A stretch of DNA of 33,229 bases, taken from the NCBI GenBank assembly GCA_012514415.1, contig JAAZAH010000059.1, positions 1 to 33,229 of the forward strand. The letters are read 5' to 3'. Each line of letters begins with the position of its first letter. Within the stretch, counting starts at the first letter, position 1. The notes under the pieces were generated by a model. It saw only the letters and a program-made list of their open reading frames with translations. It was not told where the DNA came from and ran no database searches. This stretch comes from Sandaracinaceae bacterium. Lineage in GTDB: Bacteria; Myxococcota_A; Polyangia; Polyangiales; Houyiibacteriaceae. Positions 1 to 9,201 of this stretch are shown in pieces. The translations under genes were made by a program, and so were the position numbers.

Positions 1-282
1 ACCGAGGCTGAAGATGGGGTCGATGGACTCCGAAAGCTCGCGACGGGGACCTTCGATCTGATCATCACCGACATCAATATGCCCATCATGGACGGCCTGA
101 AGCTTGTGCAGCGCATTCGGAGCGATGAGAAGCATAAGGACGTCCCCATCATCATCATTACCACCGAGGGCTCGACCGAGGACCGTCAGCGCGCCATGGC
201 GCTCGGCGCGAACGCCTACATCACCAAGCCCATTCAGGCGCCGCAGGTGATCTCCGAGGTGAAGGCGCTCCTTCAGCTGTGA
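1..282 (+). CDS. Response regulator receiver (CheY-like) protein, 5' end truncated by window
   Basis: Frame is open from base 1 (TEAEDGVDGLRKLATGTFDLIITDINMPIMDGLKLVQRIR...PIIIITTEG...GANAYITKPI...). It shows the receiver phospho-Asp, conserved T and KP motifs. Confidence 0.9.
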   Translation, partial: TEAEDGVDGLRKLATGTFDLIITDINMPIMDGLKLVQRIRSDEKHKDVPIIIITTEGSTEDRQRAMALGANAYITKPIQAPQVISEVKALLQL

Positions 283-420
283 ACAGCTCGGAGCGGAGAC
301 GCGAGCCCAACGAGCCGCGCGGTGGTGCACTTTTGCCTCGAATAAACTGAGGCGGGAGCCCGAACCAGCGCGGCATTTTCGTTGATGCAGGCGCGCCTCG
401 CTCCGGGCACGCACCCAAAT

Positions 421-459
421 AAAAAAAGGCCGCGGCATCGAATGCGCGCGGCCTTTTTT
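421..459. terminator. Bidirectional Rho-independent terminator between the receiver gene (+) and rpmG (-)
   Basis: A7-GGCCGCG-N12-CGCGGCC-T6. The stem is perfect with an A-tract and a T-tract on either side. Confidence 0.9.
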
Positions 460-474
460 GATGAGGAAGAAGCT

Positions 475-642
475 CTACTTCTTGGGGTTCGGCATCTTCT
501 TTTCGACGAACTCGACGTGCTTACCCGCACGCGGATCGTATTTCTTGAGCGTAAGCTTTTCCGTCATCGTCCGCTTATTCTTCGTCGTGACGTAGGAATA
601 ACCGGTCCCTGCGGTGGAAACGAGCTGAATGAGTTCACGCAT
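475..642 (-). CDS. rpmG: 50S ribosomal protein L33
   Basis: [55 protein letters not shown] is L33-like. The start is placed at the internal ATG (cat at 640-642), not at the longer track ORF start. Confidence 0.9.
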   Translation of the reverse strand: MRELIQLVSTAGTGYSYVTTKNKRTMTEKLTLKKYDPRAGKHVEFVEKKMPNPKK

Positions 643-777
643 TTGAACTTGGACTCCGTGAGTGTGAAAGGGCGCAGGGAAGCTGCGCGGAAAGGGCTTT
701 GGGCCGAAGTTAATAAAAGAGATGAGCGCCGAGCGCAAGGCAGGGAGACCAGTTAATCGGCTCCTCGCCTCGTCGCG

Positions 778-1782
778 TCACTCAACCTTCCAGGTATCTC
801 CCGAGTGAAGGAGGGCCTCGATGCTCGGCTCGCCAAGGCGCTCGACCGCCTGGGCGTGCTGCGCCTGCACCGCCGAATCGTAGGACGGCGCCGGATCGCA
901 ATAGATCACGCCGAGCGCGCAGACTCCCGGAAGCGCGCTGATGAGCCAAGCGATCGTCGGGTTCGTCTCATCGTGCACGAGGAGATCGTCCTCCGTGATC
1001 CCGTCCTCGCCGAGCTTGACGATCTCGGCTTGGAGCGTCTTGGGATTAAGGCGGACGCCCATTTCGTTGTTCGCTCCGAAGATCATCGGCTCGCCATGCT
1101 TGAGCCAGAGCTGATATGCCGGCCCCTGCTTGCGATCGGTGATCTGGACGAAGGCCTCATCGTTGAAGACGGGGCAGTTCTGGAGGATCTCGACAAACGA
1201 GGCGCCTCGATGCTGGTGTGCGCGCTTCAGCACCTCGGGGAGCTCTTTCGAGACATCGTAGCCGCGAGCGACGAAGCGCGCCGCCGCACCGAGCGCCACG
1301 TGTGCGGGGATCACCGGCGCATCGACCGAGCCGAAGGGGGTCGAAGGCGTGACCTTTCCGACCTTCGACGTCGGCGAATATTGACCCTTCGTGAGCCCGT
1401 AGATCTGGTTGTTGAACAGAAGGATCTGGAGATCGATGTTGCGGCGAAGCGCGTGGAGGAGGTGGTTTCCACCGATGGAGAGGCCGTCGCCATCACCCGT
1501 CACGACCCAGACATCAAGCTCCGGGTTCGCGAGCTTCAGCCCCGTTGCGATCGCGGGCGCGCGGCCGTGGATCGTGTGGAAGCCGTAGGTGTTCATGTAG
1601 TAAGGGAAGCGGCTCGAGCAGCCGATCCCGCTAATGAAGACTGTGTTTTCCTTCTTCTCGACCAGTTCGGGGAGGACGCGCTGGACGGCTGCGAGGATCG
1701 CGTAATCGCCGCAACCCGGGCACCAACGGACCTCCTGATCCGAAGCGAAATCAGTACGGCTGAGGGGGATATTGGCGCTCAT
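778..1782 (-). CDS. korB: 2-oxoacid:ferredoxin oxidoreductase, beta subunit (TPP-binding)
   Basis: WCPGCGDYAIL, GIGCSSRFPYYMNTYGFHTIHGRA and VTGDGDGLSIGGNH...NNQIYGLTKGQ are TPP/Fe-S beta-subunit motifs. Substrate assignment is not proven. Confidence 0.9.
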   Translation of the reverse strand: MSANIPLSRTDFASDQEVRWCPGCGDYAILAAVQRVLPELVEKKENTVFISGIGCSSRFPYYMNTYGFHTIHGRAPAIATGLKLANPELDVWVVTGDGDGLSIGGNHLLHALRRNIDLQILLFNNQIYGLTKGQYSPTSKVGKVTPSTPFGSVDAPVIPAHVALGAAARFVARGYDVSKELPEVLKRAHQHRGASFVEILQNCPVFNDEAFVQITDRKQGPAYQLWLKHGEPMIFGANNEMGVRLNPKTLQAEIVKLGEDGITEDDLLVHDETNPTIAWLISALPGVCALGVIYCDPAPSYDSAVQAQHAQAVERLGEPSIEALLHSGDTWKVE

Positions 1783-3650
1783 CGCTCTTCCTCTTTCTTC
1801 CCAAGGCGAGCCTCGATCTCATCGACGATCTCGCTGATCTTGAAGGGCTGTCCGGCGATCTTATTGAAGCCCTTGGCGTTGATGAGGAGTTCGGCCCGGA
1901 GGAGCCGGACGAGTTGACCGTGATTGAGCTCCGGGACCATGATCTGATCGAATCGCTCCGCGAGCTCCTTCAGTCCCTCGGGAAGGGGCCAGATGTGGCG
2001 GAGGTGGAGGTGGCTCACGCGGCGACCGCTCTTTCGCACACGATCGACGGCTTGGCTGATCGCGCCGTGCGTCGAGCCCCAACCGATGACGAGCATCTCG
2101 CCCTCGCTTTCGCCCTGATCGAGCGTGAGCTTCGGATAGAGCGCGCGAACGTTCTGCACCTTCTCGGCGCGGGTGAGCGTCATGCGGTGGTGGTTGGCCG
2201 GATCGTACGAGATATGCCCCGTCTCATAATCCTTTTCGATGCCGCCGATGCGATGCTCGAGCCCGGGCGTTCCGGGCTTGGCCCACACGCGGGCGAGCGT
2301 CCTGGGATCGCGCTTGAACGGCGAGAAACCTTCCGTTTCGGTATGGTGCGTGACCGGGAAGGGCTCAAGCGAGCTCACGTCTGGGATCTTCCAAGGCTCG
2401 GCGCTATTGGCGATGAATCCGTCCGTGAGGAGCATGACGGGCGTCATGTACTTCACCGCGATCTTCGAGGCGAGGATCGCAAACTCGAAGCACTCTCCCG
2501 GCGTTGCGGGTGCGAGGACCGGAAGAGGCGCGTCGCCGTTTCGCCCCCAGACCGCTTGGAAGAGATCGCTCTGCTCGGTTTTCGTCGGAAGACCCGTCGA
2601 GGGGCCGCCGCGCTGTACATCGACGACGACGAGCGGAAGCTCCGTCATGATGGCGAGGCCGATGGCTTCGGTCTTGAGCGCCACGCCCGGGCCCGAGGTG
2701 CCCGTGATGCCGAGTGCTCCGCCGAAGCTCGCACCGATCGCGGACGCCACCGCCGCGATCTCATCTTCGGCTTGAAAGGTGGTGATGCCAAAATTTTTGA
2801 GGCGTGCGAGGTGGTGAAGGAGCGTCGAGGCGGGCGTGATCGGATACGATCCGTAAAAGAAGGGGAGACCGCTCAGTTGAGCCGCCGCGGCAAAACCCCA
2901 AGCGAGCGCTTGGTTGCCGTCGATGGTGCGATAGGTTCCGCGAGGGAGCTCGGCACGCGCCACAACCACCGGACGAATCTCGGTGGGAAGCTCCGCCGTC
3001 TCACCGTAGATATGACCGGCGTTGATCGCCGCAATGTTGGCGGCGGCGATCTCGGGCCGTTTCTTGCCGAATTTCTCGTTGAGAAAATCGATCGAGGGCT
3101 GACGATCCCGGCCGTACAGCCAGAACATCAGCCCGAGCGTCCACATATTCTTGCATCGCGCTGCGTCCTTCGCGCCGAGCTTGAAGGGCTTGACGGCGTC
3201 GAGCGTGAGCTTGGTGATGTCGATCGGGAGGACGCGATATTTTTCGAGCGCCGGATCCGCGAGCGGATCCTCCTTACATCCAGCCTTCGCGTTATTCGCC
3301 TTGGTGAACGCCCCCGTATTGACGATGAGCAGCCCGCCCTCTTTCAACGCGCCAAGGTTCACCTTGAGCGCCGCGGGGTTCATCGCGACGAGCACGTCCG
3401 GGGCGTCGCCCGGGGTCTTGATGTCGTGCGAAGCGAAGTGGATTTGGAAGCCCGAGACCCCGTAGGTCGTCCCAGCCGGGGCTCGGATCTCCGCCGGGAA
3501 ATCCGGGAAGGTCGAGAGATCGTTCCCCATCAGTGCGGTCGCCGACGAGAACTGGGTCCCGGTGATCTGCATTCCGTCGCCAGAATCGCCAGCGAAGCGG
3601 ATGACGACCGAGTCGAGCTCCTCTCGGATTTGGGTAGCGGTATTCGGCAT
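1779..3650 (-). CDS. korA: 2-oxoacid:acceptor oxidoreductase, fused gamma/alpha subunit
   Basis: N-terminal gamma-like domain (VVIRFAGDSGDGMQITG) followed by alpha domain (GNQALAWGFAAAAQLSGLPFFYGSYPITPAS). Overlaps korB by 4 nt. Start placed at MPNTATQ. Confidence 0.9.
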   Translation of the reverse strand: MPNTATQIREELDSVVIRFAGDSGDGMQITGTQFSSATALMGNDLSTFPDFPAEIRAPAGTTYGVSGFQIHFASHDIKTPGDAPDVLVAMNPAALKVNLGALKEGGLLIVNTGAFTKANNAKAGCKEDPLADPALEKYRVLPIDITKLTLDAVKPFKLGAKDAARCKNMWTLGLMFWLYGRDRQPSIDFLNEKFGKKRPEIAAANIAAINAGHIYGETAELPTEIRPVVVARAELPRGTYRTIDGNQALAWGFAAAAQLSGLPFFYGSYPITPASTLLHHLARLKNFGITTFQAEDEIAAVASAIGASFGGALGITGTSGPGVALKTEAIGLAIMTELPLVVVDVQRGGPSTGLPTKTEQSDLFQAVWGRNGDAPLPVLAPATPGECFEFAILASKIAVKYMTPVMLLTDGFIANSAEPWKIPDVSSLEPFPVTHHTETEGFSPFKRDPRTLARVWAKPGTPGLEHRIGGIEKDYETGHISYDPANHHRMTLTRAEKVQNVRALYPKLTLDQGESEGEMLVIGWGSTHGAISQAVDRVRKSGRRVSHLHLRHIWPLPEGLKELAERFDQIMVPELNHGQLVRLLRAELLINAKGFNKIAGQPFKISEIVDEIEARLGKKEEER

Positions 3651-3822
3651 ATCGATCAACAGTCTCTTTTCACCACGATCGACGGATTTCACCGCCGATC
3701 TTCGACGCATCGCACTTTGGTCCAGGCAAAGAGTTTACGCCAGTCAAAGGATTGTCTTAGAGGACGAACCCTCATTCCACGATAAAGAATGCGGGAATTG
3801 TCGATCTTCGGCAAGGAAAATC

Positions 3823-4488
3823 ATGAACACGCCCAAGCAAAAGACGGCGAAAGTGAAAATCTGCGGCATTACGCGCGTTCAGGATGCGGAAAAGGCGCTC
3901 GCTTTGGGCGTCGACGCGATAGGGCTCAACTTTTGGCCCGGGACGCCGCGCTGCATTGAAATCGACAAGGCGCGTGACATCGCCTCGCTTGCGAAAGGGC
4001 GCGCCTTGATCATCGGGGTCTTCGTCGACGCGTCAAGGGAAGAAATCCTTCGTCTTTACGAAGAGATCGGGCTCGATGAAGTGCAGCTTCACGGGAGCGA
4101 GACCCCGGAGTTTCTCAGCTCGCTCAAGCTCCCTGCCTATAAAGTGGTCGGCGTCGGAAAAGGAGAGGATGAGAAGGCACTCCATCGACGGTGTCGTCAA
4201 TATCCCGGAACGAAGCTACTACTCGATACCAAAGTGCGCGGCGCGATGCCGGGAGGGACGGGTGCGCGTTTTGACTGGTCCTTGGCTGTGAAGATCGCCA
4301 AAGAGAGGGAGCTCATCTTGGCTGGTGGCCTGACTGCTGAAAATGTCCGAGAGGCGATCGAGCTCGTCGAGCCGGCCTGGGTCGACACGGCGAGCGGGGT
4401 CGAGGTGGGCACCCCCGGCACCAAGGATTTCGAGAAAATGCGCGCGTTCGTCGAAGCCGCTCGTGGCATCTCGGCGCCGCTCGTGTAG
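3823..4488 (+). CDS. trpF: Phosphoribosylanthranilate isomerase
   Basis: KVKICGITRVQDAEKALALGVDAIGLNFW, VQLHGSE, LILAGGLTAENV and DTASGVE. Start placed at internal ATG 3823. Confidence 0.93.
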   Translation: MNTPKQKTAKVKICGITRVQDAEKALALGVDAIGLNFWPGTPRCIEIDKARDIASLAKGRALIIGVFVDASREEILRLYEEIGLDEVQLHGSETPEFLSSLKLPAYKVVGVGKGEDEKALHRRCRQYPGTKLLLDTKVRGAMPGGTGARFDWSLAVKIAKERELILAGGLTAENVREAIELVEPAWVDTASGVEVGTPGTKDFEKMRAFVEAARGISAPLV

Positions 4489-4503
4489 GGTTAGGGCGCG
4501 AAT

Positions 4504-5715
4504 ATGTCGAACGAAGAGAACCAACGCAGTCAGACGGGGCGTTTTGGCCCTTATGGTGGCCGCTTTGTCGCCGAGACGCTGATGCCTGCGCTCGATGAGC
4601 TCACCCGGGCTTACGAGGCAATCAAAAACGATCCCGGCTTCCTCGAAGAGCTTGACGAGCTCCTTCAGCATTATGTCGGCCGACCCACCTCACTTTACCA
4701 CGCGAAGAATCTCTCCGAGGAGGTTGGCGCTCGCGTCTGGCTGAAGCGCGAAGATCTCTGCCACACCGGCGCGCATAAGGTGAACAACACCATTGGGCAG
4801 GTGCTCCTCGCCAAGCGGATGGGCAAGACGCGCGTCATCGCCGAGACGGGCGCCGGACAGCACGGCGTGGCGACTGCGACGGCCTGCGCGCTCCTCGGTC
4901 TCGAATGCGAGGTCTACATGGGGAGCGAGGACGTCCGGAGGCAGGCCCCGAATGTCGCCCGGATGGAGCTCCTCGGCGCGAAGGTCAATCCGGTCTCATC
5001 CGGCTCCGCGACGCTGAAAGACGCGATGAACGAGGCGATGCGCGATTGGGTGACCTACGTGAAGGATACGCATTATTGCGTCGGCTCGGTGGCGGGGCCG
5101 CATCCTTATCCCACGATCGTCCGTGATTTTCAGGCCGTGATTGGGCGCGAGGCCAAGGCTCAGATTCTCCAGCGGATCGGAAAACTCCCGGATGCCCTTG
5201 TCGCGTGCGTCGGCGGCGGTTCGAACGCGATGGGGCTCTTTCACGAATTCGTCGGCGATGCCGAGGTCAAACTCTTTGGCGTCGAGGCGGCCGGCGAAGG
5301 GCTCGATACCGATCGGCACGCGGCTGCGCTCACGAAGGGGAGTGTGGGCGTGCTCCACGGTTCGAAGAGCTATCTTCTGCAGGATGAGGACGGCCAAGTG
5401 ATCGAGGCGCATAGCGTTTCTGCCGGCCTCGATTACCCCGGCGTTGGCCCGGAGCACTCCTTCCTCAAGGACTCGGGCCGCGCCACGTACGGCACCGTCA
5501 CCGATCGCGAGGCGCTCGATGCCTTCAAACAACTCTGCCGCACCGAGGGCATCATCCCAGCGCTCGAATCGAGTCATGCGATCGCGTACCTGCCCAAGGT
5601 CGTCGAGGCGATCGGCGAAGGGCGTGACATCATCGTCTCACTTTCGGGCCGCGGCGATAAAGATCTCGACAACGCGCGAGAATGGCTCGAAGCGCATGGA
5701 GAAAAAATCGGATGA
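4504..5715 (+). CDS. trpB: Tryptophan synthase beta chain
   Basis: [38 protein letters not shown] (PLP Lys), [10 protein letters not shown] and GGGSNAMG. Confidence 0.97.
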   Translation: MSNEENQRSQTGRFGPYGGRFVAETLMPALDELTRAYEAIKNDPGFLEELDELLQHYVGRPTSLYHAKNLSEEVGARVWLKREDLCHTGAHKVNNTIGQVLLAKRMGKTRVIAETGAGQHGVATATACALLGLECEVYMGSEDVRRQAPNVARMELLGAKVNPVSSGSATLKDAMNEAMRDWVTYVKDTHYCVGSVAGPHPYPTIVRDFQAVIGREAKAQILQRIGKLPDALVACVGGGSNAMGLFHEFVGDAEVKLFGVEAAGEGLDTDRHAAALTKGSVGVLHGSKSYLLQDEDGQVIEAHSVSAGLDYPGVGPEHSFLKDSGRATYGTVTDREALDAFKQLCRTEGIIPALESSHAIAYLPKVVEAIGEGRDIIVSLSGRGDKDLDNAREWLEAHGEKIG

Positions 5716-6509
5716 CTCGTCTGAATCAGGCGTTTGAAAGAGCGGCCGCTGAGGGCCGTTCGGCGCTCGTCGTCTTTCTCTCGGCGGGCGATCCCAGCCT
5801 CGATGCGACCGTTGACCTTGTCCTGGCAGCGGCCGATGCGGGCGCCGACATCGTCGAACTCGGCGTCCCTTACAGCGATCCGACCGCCGACGGCGCCGCG
5901 ATCCAGCGGGCGAGCGCGCGGGCAATCAAAAACGGAACCACCCTCAAGGGTGTGCTCGAGGCGGTGAGAAAGATCCGCACAAAGAGCGAAATCCCCCTCG
6001 TTCAGTTCGGATATTACAATCCGATCCTTCGCTACGGCGAGGAGCGTCTGGTGCGCGATGCCAAAGTGGCGGGGGTCGATGGACTTCTCGTCGTCGATCT
6101 GCCCCCCGAGGAGTGTGCCTCGCTTCGTGATCCGGCGATTCGGGAGGGTCTCGATTTCATCCCGCTCGTCGCGCCCACGAGCGATGAGGCTCGGCTGAAG
6201 CTCGCAGCGAGTGTGGCAACCTCTTTCGTCTATTCCGTCTCGATGACGGGCGTGACGGGGAGCGCGGGGTTGGATCTCGAGGCCGCGGGAAACCGCTCCA
6301 TCGCGCTTTCGAAGATTCTCGGCAAACCCATCGCGCTCGGCTTCGGCATTCGCACTCCCGAGCAGGTGCGTGCGATCGCGGGCAAGGCCGAGGGCATCGT
6401 GGTCGGGAGCGCCATTGTCGAAACCATCGAGGCTGCGTCCAGCCCAGAAGAGGCTGTCGAGCGCGTGCACGCACTCATCCGTGCGCTCTCCGAGGCGACG
6501 CGTACCTGA
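5712..6509 (+). CDS. trpA: Tryptophan synthase alpha chain
   Basis: [49 protein letters not shown] and [10 protein letters not shown]. The start ATG overlaps the trpB stop (ATGA at 5712-5715). Confidence 0.96.
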   Translation: MTRLNQAFERAAAEGRSALVVFLSAGDPSLDATVDLVLAAADAGADIVELGVPYSDPTADGAAIQRASARAIKNGTTLKGVLEAVRKIRTKSEIPLVQFGYYNPILRYGEERLVRDAKVAGVDGLLVVDLPPEECASLRDPAIREGLDFIPLVAPTSDEARLKLAASVATSFVYSVSMTGVTGSAGLDLEAAGNRSIALSKILGKPIALGFGIRTPEQVRAIAGKAEGIVVGSAIVETIEAASSPEEAVERVHALIRALSEATRT

Positions 6510-7040
6510 GCGCTGTCGAGGAGCTCCCCGGATCGCGCTTGGGCGGCGCGGAGCTCCTCGGTATGGGAGTCGCGCTCCTCGCCTTCGCTTCGATGAGGCG
6601 GCAGACGGCGCGATGCGTCGGGCGCCCCGTCTTCGGACTCACGCCCAGCGGGCTCCTCAGCGCGACGGCCGCGGCCGATGTGCCGGAACAGGGCCTGGGC
6701 GTTGAGCCCGAGAGCGTGAGGCGAGCAGAAGAGCCAAGCAGAAGCGCGCGTGGAGACTCTGAGCCCATCGCGAGCGCTCCGACCTCCGTCCTCGCCTCCC
6801 GTTTGCGCGCCGCCTCCCGCGTGCCCGCCGAGGCCGCCCTCTTCGGCGACGCCGGCGGCGACCGCGCCCTCGCCCGCAACGGCGGCTTTCTGAGGGCCAC
6901 CTCACCTAGCGTTTTGACGTCGCGCGCTCGCGTTGAGGCGCCCAATCGCGCCGCGGCCGGGGCACGCGCCGCCTTAAAAAGTCATCCCTAGGATTGTTTG
7001 CCTCCCGAGAAGAAAAGCTTGACCCGCCGAAAAGAATGGT

Positions 7041-7057
7041 CTACGCATTTGTTCAGT
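7041..7057 (+). promoter_or_regulatory. Candidate LexA box upstream of recA
   Basis: CTACGCATTTGTTCAGT. From memory, the Myxococcus xanthus LexA-box consensus is CTRHAMRYBYGTTCAGS; this site matches 15 of 17 positions. A -35-like TTGACC lies at 7019-7024, but the -10 is weak. Confidence 0.55.
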
Positions 7058-7079
7058 CTTTTTTCTCTTCGGAGCGTTC

Positions 7080-8165
7080 ATGTCCATCGATACCAACCGC
7101 GAAAAAGCCCTCAATCTCGCTATCGGAGCCATCGAGAAAAACTATGGAAAGGGCTCGATCATGCGCCTCGGTGATGCGCAGAAGATCGAAGTCGCGACTT
7201 TTCCCACGGGCTCGCTCAGCCTCGACCTTGCGCTCGGGGTGGGTGGCTATGCGCGCGGAAGGATCGTGGAGGTCTACGGTCCCGAATCGTCGGGAAAGAC
7301 GACGCTCACTCTTCACGCGATCGCCGAATGCCAGCGAAAGGGCGGCGTGGCGGCGTTCATCGACGCAGAGCATGCGCTCGATCCGACGTATGCACGTCGG
7401 CTCGGGGTGAATGTGGACGAGCTCCTCATCAGCCAGCCGGACCACGGTGAGCAGGCGCTCGAGATTGCCGATACCCTCGTTCGCTCGGGAGCCGTGGACG
7501 TGATCGTCGTCGACTCGGTCGCGGCGCTCGTTCCCAAGGCCGAGATCGAGGGAGATATGGGCGACAGCCATGTGGGTCTCCAAGCGAGGCTGATGAGCCA
7601 AGCGCTCCGAAAGCTTACCGGCACGGTGCAGAAGAGCCATACGACCCTCTTCTTCATCAACCAGATCCGTATGAAGATCGGAGTGATGTTTGGCAGCCCG
7701 GAGACGACGACTGGCGGAAACGCGCTCAAATTCTACGCCTCGCAGCGCCTCGACATCCGGCGGATCTCGACGCTGAAGGCGGGAGAGGATGCCATCGGAA
7801 ACCGCGTCCGCGTCAAGGTCGTCAAGAATAAGCTCGCGCCTCCGTTCAAGACGGCTGAGTTCGACATTCTCTTCGGTAAGGGGATTAGCAAAAGTGGCGA
7901 TATCCTCGATCTCGCGGTCGCCGAGGACATCGTCGAAAAATCGGGCGCTTGGTATAGCTATGGCGGCGATCGTCTCGGCCAGGGGCGGGATAATGCGCGG
8001 AACTTCCTCGAGGAAAATCCGAGCATGCTCGATGAGATCGAGGCGAAGGTCCGCGCAAAATATGGCCTCGCTCCCGCCACCGAGGAAAAGCCCGAGAACA
8101 CCACCGGAAAAGGCGAGAAGAATGCTTCGACGGCGAAGTCCGCGGTGGCTCGCTCCAAGGCGTGA
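7080..8165 (+). CDS. recA: Recombinase RecA
   Basis: [34 protein letters not shown] (Walker A), [19 protein letters not shown] and [28 protein letters not shown]. Confidence 0.98.
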   Translation: MSIDTNREKALNLAIGAIEKNYGKGSIMRLGDAQKIEVATFPTGSLSLDLALGVGGYARGRIVEVYGPESSGKTTLTLHAIAECQRKGGVAAFIDAEHALDPTYARRLGVNVDELLISQPDHGEQALEIADTLVRSGAVDVIVVDSVAALVPKAEIEGDMGDSHVGLQARLMSQALRKLTGTVQKSHTTLFFINQIRMKIGVMFGSPETTTGGNALKFYASQRLDIRRISTLKAGEDAIGNRVRVKVVKNKLAPPFKTAEFDILFGKGISKSGDILDLAVAEDIVEKSGAWYSYGGDRLGQGRDNARNFLEENPSMLDEIEAKVRAKYGLAPATEEKPENTTGKGEKNASTAKSAVARSKA

Positions 8166-8212
8166 TTGGCCTAAGTTGGCGGAATCAGTAGAAAATCCCA
8201 AGTAGGGAGGGA

Positions 8213-8241
8213 TTGACGGACGCAGCGTTTTGCGCTATGAT
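8213..8241 (+). promoter_or_regulatory. Near-consensus sigma70-type promoter for cdnL
   Basis: TTGACG (8213-8218), 17-bp spacer, TATGAT (8236-8241). It lies 115 bp upstream of the cdnL ATG. Confidence 0.75.
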
Positions 8242-8257
8242 TATGAAGTCATTTTCG

Positions 8258-8339
8258 CCGCCCCTCGCCAAGACGGTGTCCCCAACGGGCTCCTCTCTGC
8301 TAGGGGCGGATGCGTCCCGGGCTCGGCAGGATGAGCCCG
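8258..8339 (+). promoter_or_regulatory. Structured 5' leader of cdnL with two hairpins
   Basis: CCGCCCCT (8258-8265) pairs with AGGGGCGG (8302-8309). CGGGCTC (8318-8324) pairs with GAGCCCG (8333-8339). GGAGG at 8342-8346 follows as a likely ribosome-binding site. Confidence 0.5.
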
Positions 8340-8355
8340 ATGGAGGATATTCTGG

Positions 8356-8835
8356 ATGAGCTTCAAGATCGGAGATAAAACTGTACACCGCGCCCATGGA
8401 GTGGGTGAGATCACCTCGATCGAAGAGAAGCGCATCAAAGGGCAATCCCAAAGCTTCTATGTGATTCATATCGTCGAGACCGGCATGAAGGTGATGGTCC
8501 CGACCGCAGGAGCTTCGGGCTTGCTTCGGCCGATCATCTCGCGTCAGGACGCGAAGGCCGTGGTTGAGACCCTGAAACGTGATGAGATCGCCGTGACGGC
8601 GCAGCCGTGGAATCGGCGCTATCGCGAATATACGGAGATGCTCAACAGCGGCTCGCCCGTTGAGGTCGCCAAGGTCCTTCGGGATCTGAGCCGGCTTCGC
8701 GGCGAAAAAGAGCTGAGCTTTGGTGAGCGACGACTTCTCGAACAGGCACGGAACCTTTTGGTGGCAGAGCTCGCGCTGGCGCGCCGTTGCAAGGAGCAGA
8801 AGGTGGAGCAAGAGCTCGACGCTCTTCTCGGCTGA
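8356..8835 (+). CDS. cdnL: CarD_CdnL_TRCF-family RNA polymerase-binding regulator (CdnL-like)
   Basis: FKIGDKTVHRAHGVGEITSIEEKRI...FYVIHI...MKVMVPTAGASGLLRPIIS, about 160 aa, typical of CdnL. Confidence 0.9.
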   Translation: MSFKIGDKTVHRAHGVGEITSIEEKRIKGQSQSFYVIHIVETGMKVMVPTAGASGLLRPIISRQDAKAVVETLKRDEIAVTAQPWNRRYREYTEMLNSGSPVEVAKVLRDLSRLRGEKELSFGERRLLEQARNLLVAELALARRCKEQKVEQELDALLG

Positions 8836-8843
8836 ATCGATGG

Positions 8844-8880
8844 CGCGGTCTAGGAAGTTTCCTCGACCGCGTTTCTCTTT
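8844..8880 (+). terminator. Candidate terminator downstream of cdnL
   Basis: CGCGGTC-t-AGGAA-gt-TTCCT-c-GACCGCG hairpin (8844-8871) followed by a T-rich GTTTCTCTTT. Confidence 0.6.
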
Positions 8881-8896
8881 GCCGTTTCTCTTTGCC
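8871..8896. repeat. Two-copy perfect tandem repeat, 13-bp unit
   Basis: GTTTCTCTTTGCC followed directly by GTTTCTCTTTGCC. Confidence 0.85.
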
Positions 8897-9080
8897 GCCT
8901 TCATCGAGTTTGGGAGCGCGGTCGATTCCCCCCTCATTCGGCAAGACTCTTTCGAGTCACTCAAGGCCGAAATGAGCGCGGGGTATCGCTGTTTAAAGCG
9001 AACGTGATCGAGGGGAGCGTCGCTCGCACAGAGACTCGGGGCGAAGAGGTGCTAAGGTGCGCGTTGGCTCGCGTTTTCGA

Positions 9081-9112
9081 GTCTTTTCGCGTCAGGGTCT
9101 TTTCGCGTAAGG
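9081..9112. repeat. Two-copy tandem repeat, 16-bp unit
   Basis: GTCTTTTCGCGTCAGG followed directly by GTCTTTTCGCGTAAGG (1 mismatch). Confidence 0.85.
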
Positions 9113-9201
9113 CATGGACCGTCGCGAAACGACGCCACCAGACGATCGTGGCGATCGATGGTGCGATGCTCGAAGGGCGAACGGCCTAGGAACTTTCGAA
9201 G

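Noticed and set aside
805-3785. Long plus-strand ORFs of 370 and 623 aa opposite korB/korA
   Set aside because: They are antisense to well-supported genes. Their Arg/Glu/Asp-rich sequences are typical shadow ORFs of GC-rich codon usage, with no recognisable domains.
6475-6991. Competing ORFs on both strands (156 aa minus, 150 aa plus) between trpA and recA
   Set aside because: Compositionally biased, no recognisable motifs and mutually overlapping; not reported as CDS, only as an unexplained region.
7053-8201. 382-aa minus-strand ORF opposite recA
   Set aside because: Antisense shadow of recA, with low-complexity charged composition and no family resemblance.
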